Source: Microbacterium sp. (lineage in GTDB: Bacteria > Actinomycetota > Actinomycetes > Actinomycetales > Microbacteriaceae). Taken from it: DNA of 64,000 nt. Of this stretch, positions 41,155-51,943 are shown piece by piece. Within the stretch, counting starts at the first letter, position 1. Each line of letters opens with the position of its first letter. The stretch covers positions 868,001-932,000 of the forward strand of contig PNMM01000001.1 of assembly GCA_013823625.1 (NCBI GenBank), in the 5' to 3' direction. The notes under the pieces were generated by a model. It saw only the letters and a list, made by a program, of their open reading frames with translations. It had not been told where the DNA came from and ran no database searches. A program made the translations under genes and the position numbers.

Positions 41155-42348
41155 CTAGAGACCGGCCTCCGTGCGCAACGCGTCGACGCGGTCGAGGCGT
41201 TCCCACGTAAAGTCGGGCAACTCGCGGCCAAAGTGACCGTAGGTGCTGGTCTGTGCGTAGATCGGGCGCAGCAGATCAAGATCACGAATGATCGCACCGG
41301 GGCGCAAATCGAACACCGTGCGAATCGCGTCGATGATGCGCGTCTCGTCGACGTGCGCCGTGCCAAAGGTTTCGACATAGAGGCCCACGGGAGCAGCCGT
41401 GCCAATCGCATAGGCAACTTGCACTTCAAGACGGTCGGCGAGCCCGGCGGCAACCGCGTTCTTCGCGACCCACCGCATGGCGTACGCGGCGGAACGGTCG
41501 ACCTTCGAAGGGTCTTTGCCGCTGAACGCACCACCGCCGTGTCGGGATGCACCGCCGTAGGTGTCGACAATGATCTTGCGCCCCGTCAGGCCCGCATCAC
41601 CTTGCGGCCCACCGATCTCAAACCGGCCCGTGGGGTTGATGAGCACACGCGGCGAATCAGCGTCGAAGCCCGCGGCTTCGAGCACGGGCGTGATGACCGT
41701 GCGCCGAACGTCGTCGCGCAGCTGAGCCGTCGTGACGGAGGGCAAGTGTTGCGTCGAGAGCACCACGGTCTCGACCGTGCGCGGTACCGAGCCCTCGTAG
41801 CCGACTGTGACCTGCGTCTTGCCGTCGGGCGCGAGGTAGTCGAGCACGCCCTGCTTACGCACCTCAGCGAGACGCTCGGCGAGACGATGCGCCAGCCAAA
41901 TGGGCAGAGGCATGAGTTGCGGCGTCTCGTTGGTGGCGTAGCCGAACATGATGCCCTGGTCGCCCGCGCCTTGCACGTCGCCCGCATCGGTGCTGTCGCC
42001 CTCGCGCGACTCAAACGCCGCGTCGACACCCTGGGCAATGTCGGGTGACTGCTCGCCAATCGAGACCGAGACACCACACGACCGACCGTCGAACCACACG
42101 TCGCTCGAGGTGTAGCCGATCTCCGTCACCCGCTTGCGCACGATGCCAGGAATGTCGACATAGCCACTCGTCGTGACTTCACCGGCCACGTGAACGAGGC
42201 CCGTCGTCACGAGCGTTTCGACGGCAACCCGGCTCTGTGGGTCGACCGTGAGCAGGGCATCGAGAATGCTGTCAGAGATCTGGTCACAGATCTTGTCAGG
42301 ATGCCCCTCGGTGACCGACTCAGAGGTGAACAGTCGCAACGCGGTCAT
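41155..42348 (-). CDS. metK: S-adenosylmethionine synthase
   Basis: A 397-residue MetK making SAM from Met and [16 protein letters not shown] (H16, D18) opens the active site, [12 protein letters not shown] binds ATP, and [19 protein letters not shown] is the phosphate loop. Three repeated alpha/beta domains are implied by length. The ATG has AGGA eight bases upstream. The 52-base gap before it is too short for a SAM riboswitch. It follows coaBC. Confidence 0.97.
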   Translation of the reverse strand: MTALRLFTSESVTEGHPDKICDQISDSILDALLTVDPQSRVAVETLVTTGLVHVAGEVTTSGYVDIPGIVRKRVTEIGYTSSDVWFDGRSCGVSVSIGEQSPDIAQGVDAAFESREGDSTDAGDVQGAGDQGIMFGYATNETPQLMPLPIWLAHRLAERLAEVRKQGVLDYLAPDGKTQVTVGYEGSVPRTVETVVLSTQHLPSVTTAQLRDDVRRTVITPVLEAAGFDADSPRVLINPTGRFEIGGPQGDAGLTGRKIIVDTYGGASRHGGGAFSGKDPSKVDRSAAYAMRWVAKNAVAAGLADRLEVQVAYAIGTAAPVGLYVETFGTAHVDETRIIDAIRTVFDLRPGAIIRDLDLLRPIYAQTSTYGHFGRELPDFTWERLDRVDALRTEAGL

Positions 42349-42400
42349 GGGTTTCCTGTCATCGATCGGCGAATTGCGCGGCCGAACCGAGCACGCTCAG

Positions 42401-43612
42401 CTAGACCAGCAGGTCGAGAATACGGTGCGCCACCGACAGCTTGTCGCCCGCGGCCCGTGCCACCACGCTACCGTCGCCGTCGAGCATCATGACGCTATTG
42501 GTCGCCGCGCCAAAGCCCTCAGTCAGGCCGACGCGGTTGACGACGAGAAGGTCGACGCCCTTGCGGCGAGCCTTCTCGGCCCCAATGTGCTGCAGGCGAT
42601 CATCGTCTGGCTCGGTCTCGGCGGCGAACCCGACGACCCGCTGGCCAGGCCGTCGGTCGGCCGCGAGCCCTGCGAGAACATCCGGAGTGCGCTCGAGGAC
42701 GAGACTCAGCGTCTCTCCGACCGCATCTTTCTTGATCTTGCCGTCAGCCACCGCGATGGGCCGAAAGTCGGCGACTGCAGCGCACATGATGATCGTGTCA
42801 GCGGTGGCGGAGTGCTGACGCATCGCTCCCTGCAGGTCACTCGTTGAGCTGACCGTCACGACGGTGGCTCCGGTCGGCGCGTCGACATCGAGGTGTGCGG
42901 CCACGAGCGTGACCGAGGCTCCCCGAGCAAGGGCGGCCTCGGCGAGGGCGACGCCCTGCTTGCCGCTCGATCGGTTGCCGATAAAGCGCACGGGGTCGAT
43001 TGCCTCGCGGGTTCCTCCCGCCGAGATCAGGATGCTGCGCCCGACGAGGTCTCGCGGACCGACGACCGCGAGTGCCGCGGCAGCAATGACCGCGGGTTCT
43101 GACATGCGTCCGGGCCCGACGTCGGTGCCCGTCAAGCGCCCTGAATCAGGACCAACGATCGTCACCCCCCGCGAGCGGAGAGTCGCAATGTTGGCAACGG
43201 TCGCGGGGTGCTCCCACATTTCGGTGTGCATGGCGGGCGCAATGACGAGCGGCGCCGAACTGGCCAGCACGGTGGTTCCGAGCAAGTCACCCGCGAGGCC
43301 GGCGGCGAGAGAGGCAATGGTGTGCGCCGTGGCGGGCGCGATGACGATGAGGTCAGCGCGTTGACCGAGTGCGACGTGGCGCACCTCGGCGACGCCCTCA
43401 TAGAGATCGGTGTGTACCGGGTTGCGGCTGATGGCCTCGAGAGTGGGCCGACCGACAAAACGAAGCGCGCCCTCGGTTGCCACGATGTGAACGTCGTGGC
43501 CAGCAACGACAAACTCGCGAGCAACGCCGACGGCCTTGTAGGCCGCAATCCCGCCCGTGATCCCGAGCACGACCGTGAGGCGACCCGCAGCGTGCGGCGT
43601 CGGGGCGGTCAT
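42401..43612 (-). CDS. coaBC: Bifunctional CoaBC: phosphopantothenoylcysteine synthetase/decarboxylase
   Basis: A 403-residue flavoprotein for two CoA steps. The CoaC half (1-190) has GITGGIAAYK for FMN, catalytic H79 in VRHVALG, and APATAHT. The CoaB half follows (SAGGTREAIDPVRFIGNRSSGKQG, with VVGFAAETE near 350). Two CoaC positions differ from the E. coli pattern: H129 in PAMHTEMW where PAMN is usual, and G162 in RLTGTDVGPGRM where the flap Cys (ACG) is usual. I recall similar residues in other Actinobacteria. It starts 13 bases after rpoZ. Confidence 0.95.
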   Translation of the reverse strand: MTAPTPHAAGRLTVVLGITGGIAAYKAVGVAREFVVAGHDVHIVATEGALRFVGRPTLEAISRNPVHTDLYEGVAEVRHVALGQRADLIVIAPATAHTIASLAAGLAGDLLGTTVLASSAPLVIAPAMHTEMWEHPATVANIATLRSRGVTIVGPDSGRLTGTDVGPGRMSEPAVIAAAALAVVGPRDLVGRSILISAGGTREAIDPVRFIGNRSSGKQGVALAEAALARGASVTLVAAHLDVDAPTGATVVTVSSTSDLQGAMRQHSATADTIIMCAAVADFRPIAVADGKIKKDAVGETLSLVLERTPDVLAGLAADRRPGQRVVGFAAETEPDDDRLQHIGAEKARRKGVDLLVVNRVGLTEGFGAATNSVMMLDGDGSVVARAAGDKLSVAHRILDLLV

Positions 43613-43621
43613 GCGTTCAGA

Positions 43622-43627
43622 AACCTA
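43622..43627 (-). promoter_or_regulatory. TAGGTT -10-like box formed by the rpoZ stop, before coaBC
   Basis: The rpoZ TAG opens TAGGTT, nine bases before the coaBC ATG at 43612. Spacing is looser than in the leaderless set, giving at most a two- or three-base leader. Confidence 0.25.
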
Positions 43628-43882
43628 GTCGGTGATTCGCGTGAGAACGAGCTTGTCTTCGTTGATCTCGTGCAGCGCGACCGAGAGCGGCTTGTCGTCG
43701 ACGGTCGAGTCGACGAGCGGGCCAACGTTGTCGAACAAGCTGCCTTCGTGCAGGTCGGCGTAGTAGTCGTTGATCTGGCGCGCGCGCTTTGAGGCGAAGA
43801 TGACCAGCTGGTACTTCGAGTCGACCTTCGACAGCAGCTCGTCGATGGGGGGCTCGATGATGCCGGAGTTCTTGTCAGCCAT
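43625..43882 (-). CDS. rpoZ: RNA polymerase omega subunit
   Basis: An 85-residue omega subunit, which helps assemble RNA polymerase. The conserved stretch [29 protein letters not shown] is present as [20 protein letters not shown] near residue 12 and KRARQIND near 32. The length is near the actinobacterial norm. It lies between gmk and coaBC, the standard order gmk-rpoZ-coaBC-metK. Confidence 0.95.
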   Translation of the reverse strand: MADKNSGIIEPPIDELLSKVDSKYQLVIFASKRARQINDYYADLHEGSLFDNVGPLVDSTVDDKPLSVALHEINEDKLVLTRITD

Positions 43883-43930
43883 GGGATGCTCGCTCTCGTT
43901 TCGCCCGGAGCACGTCGTCTGCGGGTCTCG

Positions 43931-44857
43931 CTATCGCGCCGAGCCGGCGCGACCCGACGGTCGCGCGCCGTCGCTGGGCACTGTGAGCAAGTCTACGACC
44001 TCTTGCGCTGCACGACGCACATCGTCGTTCACGACAAGCTCGTCGAACTCGTCTTGAGCCGCGAGTTCGACCCGCGCGGTCTCGAGGCGTCGCGACTGCT
44101 CTTCGGGAGACTCGGTACCGCGGCCGACGAGTCGGCGCACGAGTTCTTCCCAGCTCGGGGGAAGCAAAAAGACGAGCACAGCATCCGGCATCGCCTCGCG
44201 CACCTGACGAGCACCCTGAAGATCGATCTCGAGCAGCACACTGCGGCCTGATGCGAGCGCAGCCTCAACCGGGGGCCGCGGAGTGCCATAGCGCGATGCG
44301 TTGTGCACGGTCGCCCACTCGAGCAATTCGTGACGCTCGATCATCGTGTCGAACCCTGCGTCGTCAACGAAGAAGTAGTGCACGCCGTCGATCTCGCCCG
44401 GGCGCGGCGGCCTCGTGGTCGCTGAAATGCTCAAGAGAACATCCGGATGGTTCTCGCGGATGAACGTCGACACCGTGCCCTTGCCCACGGCAGTTGGGCC
44501 GGCGAGAACGACAAGACGACCGCGGCCCGCGACTCCCTCGCGCGCGCGCAACCACGCGCTCAGGCGCGTGCGCTGCCGGTGGCCCAGACCTCCCAGCCGC
44601 TTGACCGGCGAGATCTGCAGCTGATCAAGCACATCGGCGACGCGCGCCGGGCCGAGTCCGCGCAGAGAGCCGAGAAGCTCGGGAACACGCAAGCCCGCTT
44701 CGGGGGCATCCGTCGACTGCCAGGCAGACTCGGCCACGTCGATGGCGGTGCGCTCCCCCGATCGCACGGCGTCTTTCACCGCGGCGCGCGCTCGGCGAGC
44801 CGCGATGGCCGCGCGCGAAGCCGCGGCACGGTCGACCTCGGGCATCGAACTGCTCAC
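43931..44857 (-). CDS. gmk: Actinobacterial IHF - guanylate kinase fusion
   Basis: A 308-residue two-domain protein. Residues 8-105 match mycobacterial IHF (mIHF): an Ala/Arg-rich helix ([12 protein letters not shown]), then [17 protein letters not shown] and [15 protein letters not shown], the helix-two-turn-helix DNA-binding core. Residues about 114-297 are guanylate kinase (GMP to GDP): P-loop GPTAVGKGT at 120-128, GMP-binding [33 protein letters not shown] and [11 protein letters not shown]. In mycobacteria mihF and gmk are separate adjacent genes; here the frame is continuous with no stop. The start overlaps the pyrF stop by four bases. Confidence 0.93.
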   Translation of the reverse strand: MSSSMPEVDRAAASRAAIAARRARAAVKDAVRSGERTAIDVAESAWQSTDAPEAGLRVPELLGSLRGLGPARVADVLDQLQISPVKRLGGLGHRQRTRLSAWLRAREGVAGRGRLVVLAGPTAVGKGTVSTFIRENHPDVLLSISATTRPPRPGEIDGVHYFFVDDAGFDTMIERHELLEWATVHNASRYGTPRPPVEAALASGRSVLLEIDLQGARQVREAMPDAVLVFLLPPSWEELVRRLVGRGTESPEEQSRRLETARVELAAQDEFDELVVNDDVRRAAQEVVDLLTVPSDGARPSGRAGSAR

Positions 44858-45678
44858 GCGTCGAGCTCCGCCCGGTGCGCGTCAAGAGCAGCGGCGAGCC
44901 CTTCTGGTCCGGCCGAGAGAACGCTGCGCGTGACCGTCGGGATGACCGAGCTCGACGCGACGCCATAGACCGAGTCGAGAGCGCTCAAGCGCGAGCCCTG
45001 ATAGCCAAAGCCGGGGCCCAATACGGGAGTGTGCTGCAAGAGCACGGGGTCGATACCGCTCGCCGTGATCGGCTCTGTGGCGCCAATCACCACGCCGATC
45101 GATCCCCAGCCACGCGCGCTCGCGTTGCGCACGGCAACGTCACGAGCCAGCTGGCCGGCGACCGATCGGCCGCTGCCACTCACCGACTGTTGCACCTCAC
45201 GGCCCTCGGGGTTCGAGGTGGCCGTGAGCACGAAAACGCCCTTGCCGTGCTGCAGCGCAAGCTCGATGACCGGGTCGAGAGAACCAAGACCCTGGTAGGC
45301 GACAGCCGTCATGGCGTCGGCTTCAAGGGGCGAACCGGGGGCAAGCCACGCTTCACCATAGGCAGCCGCCGTCGAGCCAATGTCGCCGCGCTTAACGTCG
45401 GCGATGACGAGAAAGCCCCCGTCGCGCGCCGTGCGAATGACCTCTTCGAGTGCCGCATAGCCCGCGGCGCCGAAGCGCTCAAAGAAGGCCGCCTGCGGCT
45501 TCACAATGCCGACGCGCCCGTGCGCAGCATCGAGGGCGCGAAGAGCAAGCGCGCGAGCGCCTTCCGCGTCGTTGCTCAGGCCCCACAACTCCAACAGCGA
45601 GGTGTGCGGGTCGATCCCTAAGCACAAGCGGCCGTGAGCATCCACCACCGACTTCAGACGGTCTCCGAAGGCGATCAT
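44854..45678 (-). CDS. pyrF: Orotidine 5'-phosphate decarboxylase, long (type 2) form
   Basis: A 274-residue OMP decarboxylase producing UMP. The catalytic tetrad region is [10 protein letters not shown] with D94, K96 and D99; an upstream Lys is in [15 protein letters not shown]. The length and these motifs mark the actinobacterial/myxobacterial subtype. PGFGYQGS near residue 220 binds phosphate. It overlaps both carB and gmk by four bases, linking UMP synthesis to nucleotide kinase translation. Confidence 0.96.
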   Translation of the reverse strand: MIAFGDRLKSVVDAHGRLCLGIDPHTSLLELWGLSNDAEGARALALRALDAAHGRVGIVKPQAAFFERFGAAGYAALEEVIRTARDGGFLVIADVKRGDIGSTAAAYGEAWLAPGSPLEADAMTAVAYQGLGSLDPVIELALQHGKGVFVLTATSNPEGREVQQSVSGSGRSVAGQLARDVAVRNASARGWGSIGVVIGATEPITASGIDPVLLQHTPVLGPGFGYQGSRLSALDSVYGVASSSVIPTVTRSVLSAGPEGLAAALDAHRAELDA

Positions 45679-48600
45679 GCGCGGGCCGCCCGGGCGATGG
45701 CGTAGTCCTGCAGGCTCGTGACCGTCACGGGTTCCGTCGCCGTCTCGAGCGAGGCAACCGCGGCACCCACCGTTGCGATCGTCGTAAACAAGGGCTTGTC
45801 AGCCGCAACGGTCGCCGTGCGAATCTCAATGCCGTCGGCGCGCGCCGAACGACCCGAGGGGGTGTTGATCACGATGTCGACCTCACCGGCGTTGATGAGA
45901 TCAACGATCGACGGTTCGCCATCCACGGCACCACTGTGCTTACGCACCACGCGCGCGGCAATGCCGTGTCGTGCGAGAACCTCGTTCGTGCCCTCCGTGG
46001 CCCACAGCTCGAAGCCGAGCTGGTGGAGGCGCAGTGCGGGCAAGACAACCGCACGTTTGTCGCGGTCAGCGACCGAGACGAACACGACTCCGCGCTTCGG
46101 CAATCCGCCATACGCGGCGTCTTGACTCTTCGCGAATGCTCGGGGGAAGTCGCGGTCAATGCCCATGACTTCACCCGTCGAACGCATCTCGGGGCCGAGC
46201 ACCGAGTCGACGATGACGCCCTCGCGCGTGCGGAATCGCTTGAACGGCAGCACCGCTTCCTTCACGGCCACCGGGGCATCGAGCGGCACGGTTGAGCCAT
46301 CGCCCGCGGGCAGCAGCCCATCGTCGACGAGCGAACGGATGCTGCGGCCGGTCATGATGAGCGACGCCGCCTTGGCAAGCGGGATACCGAGTGCCTTTGA
46401 CACGAACGGAACGGTACGCGACGCACGGGGGTTGGCTTCGAGTACGTATAGAACGCCGGCACCGATTGCGAACTGCACATTGAGCAAGCCGCGCACGCCG
46501 ATACCGGCCGCGATGCCCCGCGTCGCCTCACGCACGCGATCAATCACGGTCGCCCCGAGTGTGACGGGCGGCAGCGTGCAGGCAGAGTCGCCCGAGTGCA
46601 CGCCCGCCTCTTCGATGTGCTCCATGATTCCGCCGATGTAGAGCTCGTCACCGTCGTAGAGCGCGTCGACGTCGATCTCGACGGCGTCATCGAGAAAGCG
46701 ATCGACGAGCAGCGGCTGCTCGGGGCCGATGATCGCCTGGTCTTTCACGCGATCGAAGTAGTCGACGAGGCTCGGGCTGTCGTACACGATCTCCATACCG
46801 CGGCCGCCGAGCACGAAGCTCGGGCGCACCAGTACCGGATACCCAATGCCGTCGGCGATGGCGACGGCGCTGTCGACATCGGTCGCAGTGCCGTTGCGCG
46901 GCGCCGTGAGACCGGCGGCGTCGAGGATGCGCGAAAACGCACCGCGCTCTTCAGCGAGATCGATCGCGTCGGGCGTCGTGCCGAGAATGGGGATGCCCGC
47001 CCGTTCGAGCCCGTGGGCGAGGCCGAGCGCCGTCTGGCCGCCGAGCTGCACGACGACACCGACGAGTTCGCCCGTCGCCGCCTCGGCGTGGATGACCTCG
47101 AGAACGTCTTCGAGAGTGAGCGGCTCAAAGTAGAGCCGGTCGCTCGTGTCGTAGTCGGTCGAGACCGTCTCAGGGTTGCAGTTGATCATGATCGTTTCGA
47201 AGCCCGCGTCGCGCAGGGCAAAGCTCGCGTGCACGCAGCTGTAGTCGAACTCGATTCCCTGGCCGATGCGGTTGGGGCCCGACCCGAGAATGACGACCTT
47301 GCGTGCCTCGCTCGGGGCAACCTCGGTCTCGTCGTCGTAGCTCGAGTAGTGGTACGGCGTGAGCGCCGGAAACTCTCCCGCGCACGTGTCGACCGTCTTG
47401 AAGACGGGTCGTACGCCCGCGGCCCAGCGCGCCTCGCGCACCGCGAGTTCGTCGAGCCCGCGCAGCTCGGCGAGCTGCGCATCGCTGAACCCGTGGTCTT
47501 TCGCGTGCCGAATAACCTCGGCCGTGAGCTCCGGTGCCGCCACAACCTCGGCGGCGACCTCATTGATCAGCACCATCTGGTCGAGGAACCACGGGTCGAT
47601 TCCGGTCGCGACGAAGAGTTCGTCGATGCTCGCACCCGCGCGCATCGCTTGCTGCACCGTCACGATGCGGCCATCGGTGGGGATTCGGGATGCCGCGACC
47701 AGGGCATCCTTGTCGCCGGGCTCGCCCTGCCAGTGAAAGCTGCTCCCCCGCTTCTCGAGACTGCGCAAGGCCTTCTGCAGAGCCGTCGAGTAGTTTCGGC
47801 CAATCGCCATGGCCTCGCCGACCGACTTCATGGTCGTCGTGAGTTCGACATCGGCGCCCGGGAACTTCTCGAACGCAAAGCGCGGCACCTTCACGACGAC
47901 GTAGTCGAGCGTCGGCTCGAAGCTCGCGGGCGTGACTTTGGTGATGTCGTTGGGGATCTCGTCGAGCCGGTAGCCGATTGCGAGCTTCGCGGCAATCTTG
48001 GCGATCGGAAAGCCGGTGGCCTTCGACGCGAGCGCGCTCGACCGCGAAACCCGCGGGTTCATCTCGATAACGATGACGCGACCCGTCGCCGGGTCGACAG
48101 CGAACTGCACGTTGCAGCCGCCCGTGTCGACGCCCACGTCGCGAATGATGCGGATGCCGATGTCGCGCAGGTTCTGGTACTCGCGGTCGGTGAGCGTGAG
48201 CGCCGGGGCGACCGTGATTGAGTCGCCCGTGTGCACGCCCACGGGGTCAACGTTCTCGATCGAGCAAACGACGACCGTGTTGTCGGCACGGTCGCGCATG
48301 AGCTCGAGCTCGTACTCTTTCCAGCCGAGAATCGACTCTTCGAGCAGCACTTCGGTCGTCGGCGACTGGTGGAGGCCGTCGGTCACCATACGGATGAGCT
48401 GCTCGCGGTCGTGCGCGAAGCCCGACCCGAGACCGCCCATCGTGAACGAGGGTCGGATCACGAGCGGATAGCCGAGATCGTCGGCGAACGTCACAGCTTC
48501 GGCGACCGTGTGCGCGATGTGGCTGCGCGCCACGTCGGCTCCCGCATCGAGCACCAGCTGCTTGAAGAGCTGACGGTCTTCGGCCTTGTGAATGGCCTCA

Positions 48601-48959
48601 AACGAGGCGCCGATGAGCTCGACGTCGTACTTCGCGAGAATGCCGCGCTCGTGCAACGCGATGGCCGCGTTGAGGGCCGTCTGGCCTCCGAGGGTCGGGA
48701 GCACCGCATCCGGCTTCTCTTTCGCGATGATCGCTTCGATCACCTCAGGAGTGATCGGTTCGATGTAGGTCGCGTCGGCGAAGTCGGGGTCGGTCATGAT
48801 CGTCGCCGGGTTGGAATTGACGAGAATGACCCGGATGCCCTCCGCGCGCAACACGCGGCACGCCTGGGTTCCCGAGTAGTCGAACTCGGCTGCCTGGCCG
48901 ATGACGATCGGGCCCGAGCCGATCACCAGAACACTGTTGATGTCGTCGCGCTTGGGCAT
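45675..48959 (-). CDS. carB: Carbamoyl-phosphate synthase large subunit
   Basis: A 1094-residue CarB with two homologous ATP-grasp halves. The first opens with [20 protein letters not shown] and the second with [20 protein letters not shown] near residue 556. ATP-grasp segments include [13 protein letters not shown] and [13 protein letters not shown]. The C-terminal MGS-like allosteric domain ([20 protein letters not shown]) binds nucleotide or ornithine effectors. It serves both pyrimidine and arginine synthesis. The start shares one base with the carA stop. Confidence 0.97.
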   Translation of the reverse strand: MPKRDDINSVLVIGSGPIVIGQAAEFDYSGTQACRVLRAEGIRVILVNSNPATIMTDPDFADATYIEPITPEVIEAIIAKEKPDAVLPTLGGQTALNAAIALHERGILAKYDVELIGASFEAIHKAEDRQLFKQLVLDAGADVARSHIAHTVAEAVTFADDLGYPLVIRPSFTMGGLGSGFAHDREQLIRMVTDGLHQSPTTEVLLEESILGWKEYELELMRDRADNTVVVCSIENVDPVGVHTGDSITVAPALTLTDREYQNLRDIGIRIIRDVGVDTGGCNVQFAVDPATGRVIVIEMNPRVSRSSALASKATGFPIAKIAAKLAIGYRLDEIPNDITKVTPASFEPTLDYVVVKVPRFAFEKFPGADVELTTTMKSVGEAMAIGRNYSTALQKALRSLEKRGSSFHWQGEPGDKDALVAASRIPTDGRIVTVQQAMRAGASIDELFVATGIDPWFLDQMVLINEVAAEVVAAPELTAEVIRHAKDHGFSDAQLAELRGLDELAVREARWAAGVRPVFKTVDTCAGEFPALTPYHYSSYDDETEVAPSEARKVVILGSGPNRIGQGIEFDYSCVHASFALRDAGFETIMINCNPETVSTDYDTSDRLYFEPLTLEDVLEVIHAEAATGELVGVVVQLGGQTALGLAHGLERAGIPILGTTPDAIDLAEERGAFSRILDAAGLTAPRNGTATDVDSAVAIADGIGYPVLVRPSFVLGGRGMEIVYDSPSLVDYFDRVKDQAIIGPEQPLLVDRFLDDAVEIDVDALYDGDELYIGGIMEHIEEAGVHSGDSACTLPPVTLGATVIDRVREATRGIAAGIGVRGLLNVQFAIGAGVLYVLEANPRASRTVPFVSKALGIPLAKAASLIMTGRSIRSLVDDGLLPAGDGSTVPLDAPVAVKEAVLPFKRFRTREGVIVDSVLGPEMRSTGEVMGIDRDFPRAFAKSQDAAYGGLPKRGVVFVSVADRDKRAVVLPALRLHQLGFELWATEGTNEVLARHGIAARVVRKHSGAVDGEPSIVDLINAGEVDIVINTPSGRSARADGIEIRTATVAADKPLFTTIATVGAAVASLETATEPVTVTSLQDYAIARAARA

Positions 48960-50101
48960 CAGGCGTCGGCCTTCTCGGTCTGGGCCACGACAAGGTCGCG
49001 GAAACGGTCAAACAGGTAGGTGGAGTCGTGCGGGCCAGCGGCAGCTTCGGGGTGGTACTGCACCGAGAACGCCGGAATGTCGAGCGCGCGCAGCCCCTCA
49101 ACGACCTGGTCGTTGAGGCCGATGTGGCTCACTTCGACGCGGCCGAATCCGGCGGGGCTCTCGACGACGCCCTCGAGCGGAGCATCCACCGCGAAGCCGT
49201 GGTTGTGCGCTGTGATCTCAATGCGACCCGTGGCCTTGTCGAGCACGGGCTGGTTGATGCCGCGGTGGCCGTAGGGCAACTTGTAGGTGCCGAAGCCGAG
49301 CGCACGGCCGAGCAACTGGTTGCCGAAGCAGATGCCGAAGAACGGCAGCCCCTCGCGCAACACGCCCTGCAACAGTTCGACGTGCGCGGCGCTCGCCGCG
49401 GGGTCGCCGGGGCCATTCGAATAGAAGACCGCAACGGGCTCGATCGCGCGCAGTTCGTCGAGCGTGACCGACTGCGGCAGAACGTGCACCTCGAAGCCCC
49501 GCTGTGCAAGTTGCCTCAGCGTCGACTCTTTGACGCCGAGGTCGAGCACAGCGAGACGGCCGATCGAGTCGCCCTCCGCCACGATCACGGTTGCCGACTC
49601 GACCGAAACCTCGGCCGACAGATTGCGGCCGGTCATCTCTGCCGATGAACGCACGAGCTCGAGCTGCTCATCGTCGCTCAGCGTCGCGTCAGCGCCCGAG
49701 AAGATTCCCGCGCGCATCGCGCCGCTCTCGCGAATGCGGCGCGTGAGGGCGCGCGTGTCAATGCCGCTAATGCCCACGATTCCCTGACCCTCGAGGTCGT
49801 CATCGAGGCTGCGCGTGGCGCGATAGTTCGACACCCGACGCGCGGGGTCACGCACGACGAAACCTTCGACCCAGATGCGCCGCGACTCGGGGTCATCATC
49901 GTTCATGCCCGTGTTGCCAATATGCGGCGCCGTCATGACAACGATCTGGCCCGCATAGCTGGGGTCGGTGAGCGTCTCTTGGTAGCCACTCATGCCCGTC
50001 GCGAAGACGGCCTCGCCGACGGTGCGACCCTCGGCGCCATAGCGGCGACCGACGTATCGGGTGCCGTCTTCGAGCACGAGTACGGCGGGTGATGTCGTCA
50101 C
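48959..50101 (-). CDS. carA: Carbamoyl-phosphate synthase small subunit
   Basis: A 380-residue CarA, the glutaminase subunit. The N-terminal domain begins [17 protein letters not shown]. The class I amidotransferase nucleophile is the Cys in [16 protein letters not shown], and His-Glu of the triad are in [16 protein letters not shown] 50101 forms a GTGA overlap with the stop of the upstream membrane-protein gene and gives the family N-terminus ([13 protein letters not shown]); the longer frame into that gene is not homologous. Confidence 0.96.
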   Translation of the reverse strand: MTTSPAVLVLEDGTRYVGRRYGAEGRTVGEAVFATGMSGYQETLTDPSYAGQIVVMTAPHIGNTGMNDDDPESRRIWVEGFVVRDPARRVSNYRATRSLDDDLEGQGIVGISGIDTRALTRRIRESGAMRAGIFSGADATLSDDEQLELVRSSAEMTGRNLSAEVSVESATVIVAEGDSIGRLAVLDLGVKESTLRQLAQRGFEVHVLPQSVTLDELRAIEPVAVFYSNGPGDPAASAAHVELLQGVLREGLPFFGICFGNQLLGRALGFGTYKLPYGHRGINQPVLDKATGRIEITAHNHGFAVDAPLEGVVESPAGFGRVEVSHIGLNDQVVEGLRALDIPAFSVQYHPEAAAGPHDSTYLFDRFRDLVVAQTEKADA

Positions 50102-50619
50102 GATGCGGTTCCTTCTGCGGTGGTGGTGGCGGGTTCGGGAGTCATGGCCTGCACTGCGTTGAGCACAGCAGCGGCGGCAGCGGGGTCGGGGACGCGCAGG
50201 TAGGTGTCGACGGGGGTGTCGCCGAGCATCCACCCGATCAAAACGAGGCCGTCACGCTCGACAACACGGTCGATCGCCCACGTCGCGCGGCCGGACCCGC
50301 GCAACGATGCGGGTTCGATGAAAATCGGCTGTTGGCCACCCACCTCGAGCACGAGACCTTCGGGGTGCACCGCAGCGCGGGCGCGGGCACGAAACCCCAG
50401 GCCATGCACGGCGACGCGCTCGAGCGGCAGGTCAGCGAGCGTCGTCGCCACGTACCAGCCATCGACAGAGACGGATGCGGAACCCAGCGACGCGGGCGCG
50501 AGCACCGGCCGGGCGAGGCCCGACTGCCGACGTCGGCGAGCCCGCCAACCGAGCGCCATGAGCGCGAAGATCGTGAGGATGACCGCGGCGATGATGAGCG
50601 AGGGAGCGAGCCTATCCAC
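50098..50619 (-). CDS. Single-pass membrane protein conserved in the pyr operon (PH-like domain)
   Basis: A 173-residue protein with one N-terminal membrane segment (residues about 5-26, [20 protein letters not shown]), a basic stop-transfer patch and a globular cytoplasmic domain that resembles a PH-like beta barrel ([40 protein letters not shown]). M. tuberculosis Rv1382 occupies the same pyrC-carA slot. GTG 50619 is chosen because a perfect AGGAGG lies six bases upstream; it overlaps the pyrC stop by eight bases. Function unknown. Confidence 0.8.
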   Translation of the reverse strand: MDRLAPSLIIAAVILTIFALMALGWRARRRRQSGLARPVLAPASLGSASVSVDGWYVATTLADLPLERVAVHGLGFRARARAAVHPEGLVLEVGGQQPIFIEPASLRGSGRATWAIDRVVERDGLVLIGWMLGDTPVDTYLRVPDPAAAAAVLNAVQAMTPEPATTTAEGTAS

Positions 50620-51943
50620 GGGCGACCTCCTGATGAGCGGCCGTGACGGCCTCGGCGTCGACAAGAGCGCCGTCGTCGACCGTCAGTACTCCGCGGTGCA
50701 CCGTCGCCATGACCCGGCCGGGGAGTTGCTGACCGACGTACGGAGTATTGACGCTGCGACCCCGCAGGTCGGCGGTCGACCACGAGCGGGAAGACGTCGG
50801 ATCGACGAGCGTGATGTTGGCCGGTGAGCCAATCTCGAGCGGATCTGCGTACCCCTCCAGCCGACCAATCTGGGCGGGAGCACTCGAGAGCACTCGGGCA
50901 ATAGCGCTCCACGCGAGCAAGCCGGTGTCGACCATCGCGTGCTGCACGACGCTCAACGCCGATTCGAGGCCCACCATGCCAAAGGCCGCTTCAGCCCACG
51001 TGCACTCCTTCGACTCGACGGGGTGCGGCGCATGGTCGGTCGCGACGATGTCGATCGTGCCGTCAGCAAGTGCCGCGCGCAGCGCCATCACATCCTCGTT
51101 TCGACGCAGCGGCGGGTTGACTTTGAATCGGGCGTCGTACCCCCGCGCGAGATCTTCTGTCAGCAGCAGATGGTGGGGCGTGACCTCGGCCGTCACGGCA
51201 ATGCCGCGAGCCTTGGCCCAGCGAACAACGTCCACCGAGCCCGCGGTCGAGAGGTGACACACGTGCAGGCGCGCACCGACGTGCTCGGCGAGCAGAACAT
51301 CCCGCGCGATGATCGCCTCTTCAGCGACGGCGGGCCAGCCGGCCAAGCCCAGCTCTCCCGAGAGCACACCCTCGTTCATTTGCGCGCCAACCGTGAGGCG
51401 GGGCTCTTGAGCGTGCTGTGCGACCACACCGTCGAAGGTCGCCACGTACTCGAGTGCGCGTCGCATGAGCAAGGCATCGTGCACGCAGTGACCGTCATCG
51501 CTGAAGACCCGCACGTGAGCCGCCGACTGCGCCATGGCACCGATCTCAGCGAGTTGTTCGCCGGCCAGGCCCACCGTGACGGCGCCGATCGGGCGCACCG
51601 TGGCATAGCCGTGCAGCTCGCCGAGTCGTTGCACTTGCTCCACGACGCCCGCGGTGTCGGCCACCGGCGAGGTGTTGGCCATCGCGTGCACCGCCGTAAA
51701 GCCGCCCGCGGCTGCGGCGCGGGTTCCCGTCAGCACCGTCTCGCTCGCCTCTCCCCCGGGCTCGCGAAGGTGCGTGTGCAGGTCGACAAGCCCGGGCAAA
51801 GCGATGAGCCCCTGCGCGTCGATGACGCGCTCGTCGGTCTCGGGCGTGAGTGCCCCGCGCGCCGTGATGACTCCGTCTCGAACGCGAATGTCGTCGCTGT
51901 GCTCGCCGAGAATCGTCGCCCCGCGAATCAGAATGCCGCTCAT
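50612..51943 (-). CDS. pyrC: Dihydroorotase
   Basis: A 443-residue class I dihydroorotase that cyclises carbamoyl-aspartate. The zinc motif is [13 protein letters not shown] near residue 57. [10 protein letters not shown] follows near 88, [10 protein letters not shown] near 148, and [13 protein letters not shown] and [13 protein letters not shown] carry further metal and catalytic residues. It overlaps pyrB by four bases and the PH-like gene by eight. Confidence 0.96.
   Translation of the reverse strand: MSGILIRGATILGEHSDDIRVRDGVITARGALTPETDERVIDAQGLIALPGLVDLHTHLREPGGEASETVLTGTRAAAAGGFTAVHAMANTSPVADTAGVVEQVQRLGELHGYATVRPIGAVTVGLAGEQLAEIGAMAQSAAHVRVFSDDGHCVHDALLMRRALEYVATFDGVVAQHAQEPRLTVGAQMNEGVLSGELGLAGWPAVAEEAIIARDVLLAEHVGARLHVCHLSTAGSVDVVRWAKARGIAVTAEVTPHHLLLTEDLARGYDARFKVNPPLRRNEDVMALRAALADGTIDIVATDHAPHPVESKECTWAEAAFGMVGLESALSVVQHAMVDTGLLAWSAIARVLSSAPAQIGRLEGYADPLEIGSPANITLVDPTSSRSWSTADLRGRSVNTPYVGQQLPGRVMATVHRGVLTVDDGALVDAEAVTAAHQEVARG

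Noticed and set aside
42349-42400. Possible SAM riboswitch before metK
   Set aside because: The gap is only 52 bases and shows no SAM-aptamer core; a normal ribosome site is present.
46596-48221. A 541-codon open frame on the plus strand
   Set aside because: It is antisense to carB, which has full-length conserved motifs throughout; the frame is a compositional shadow.
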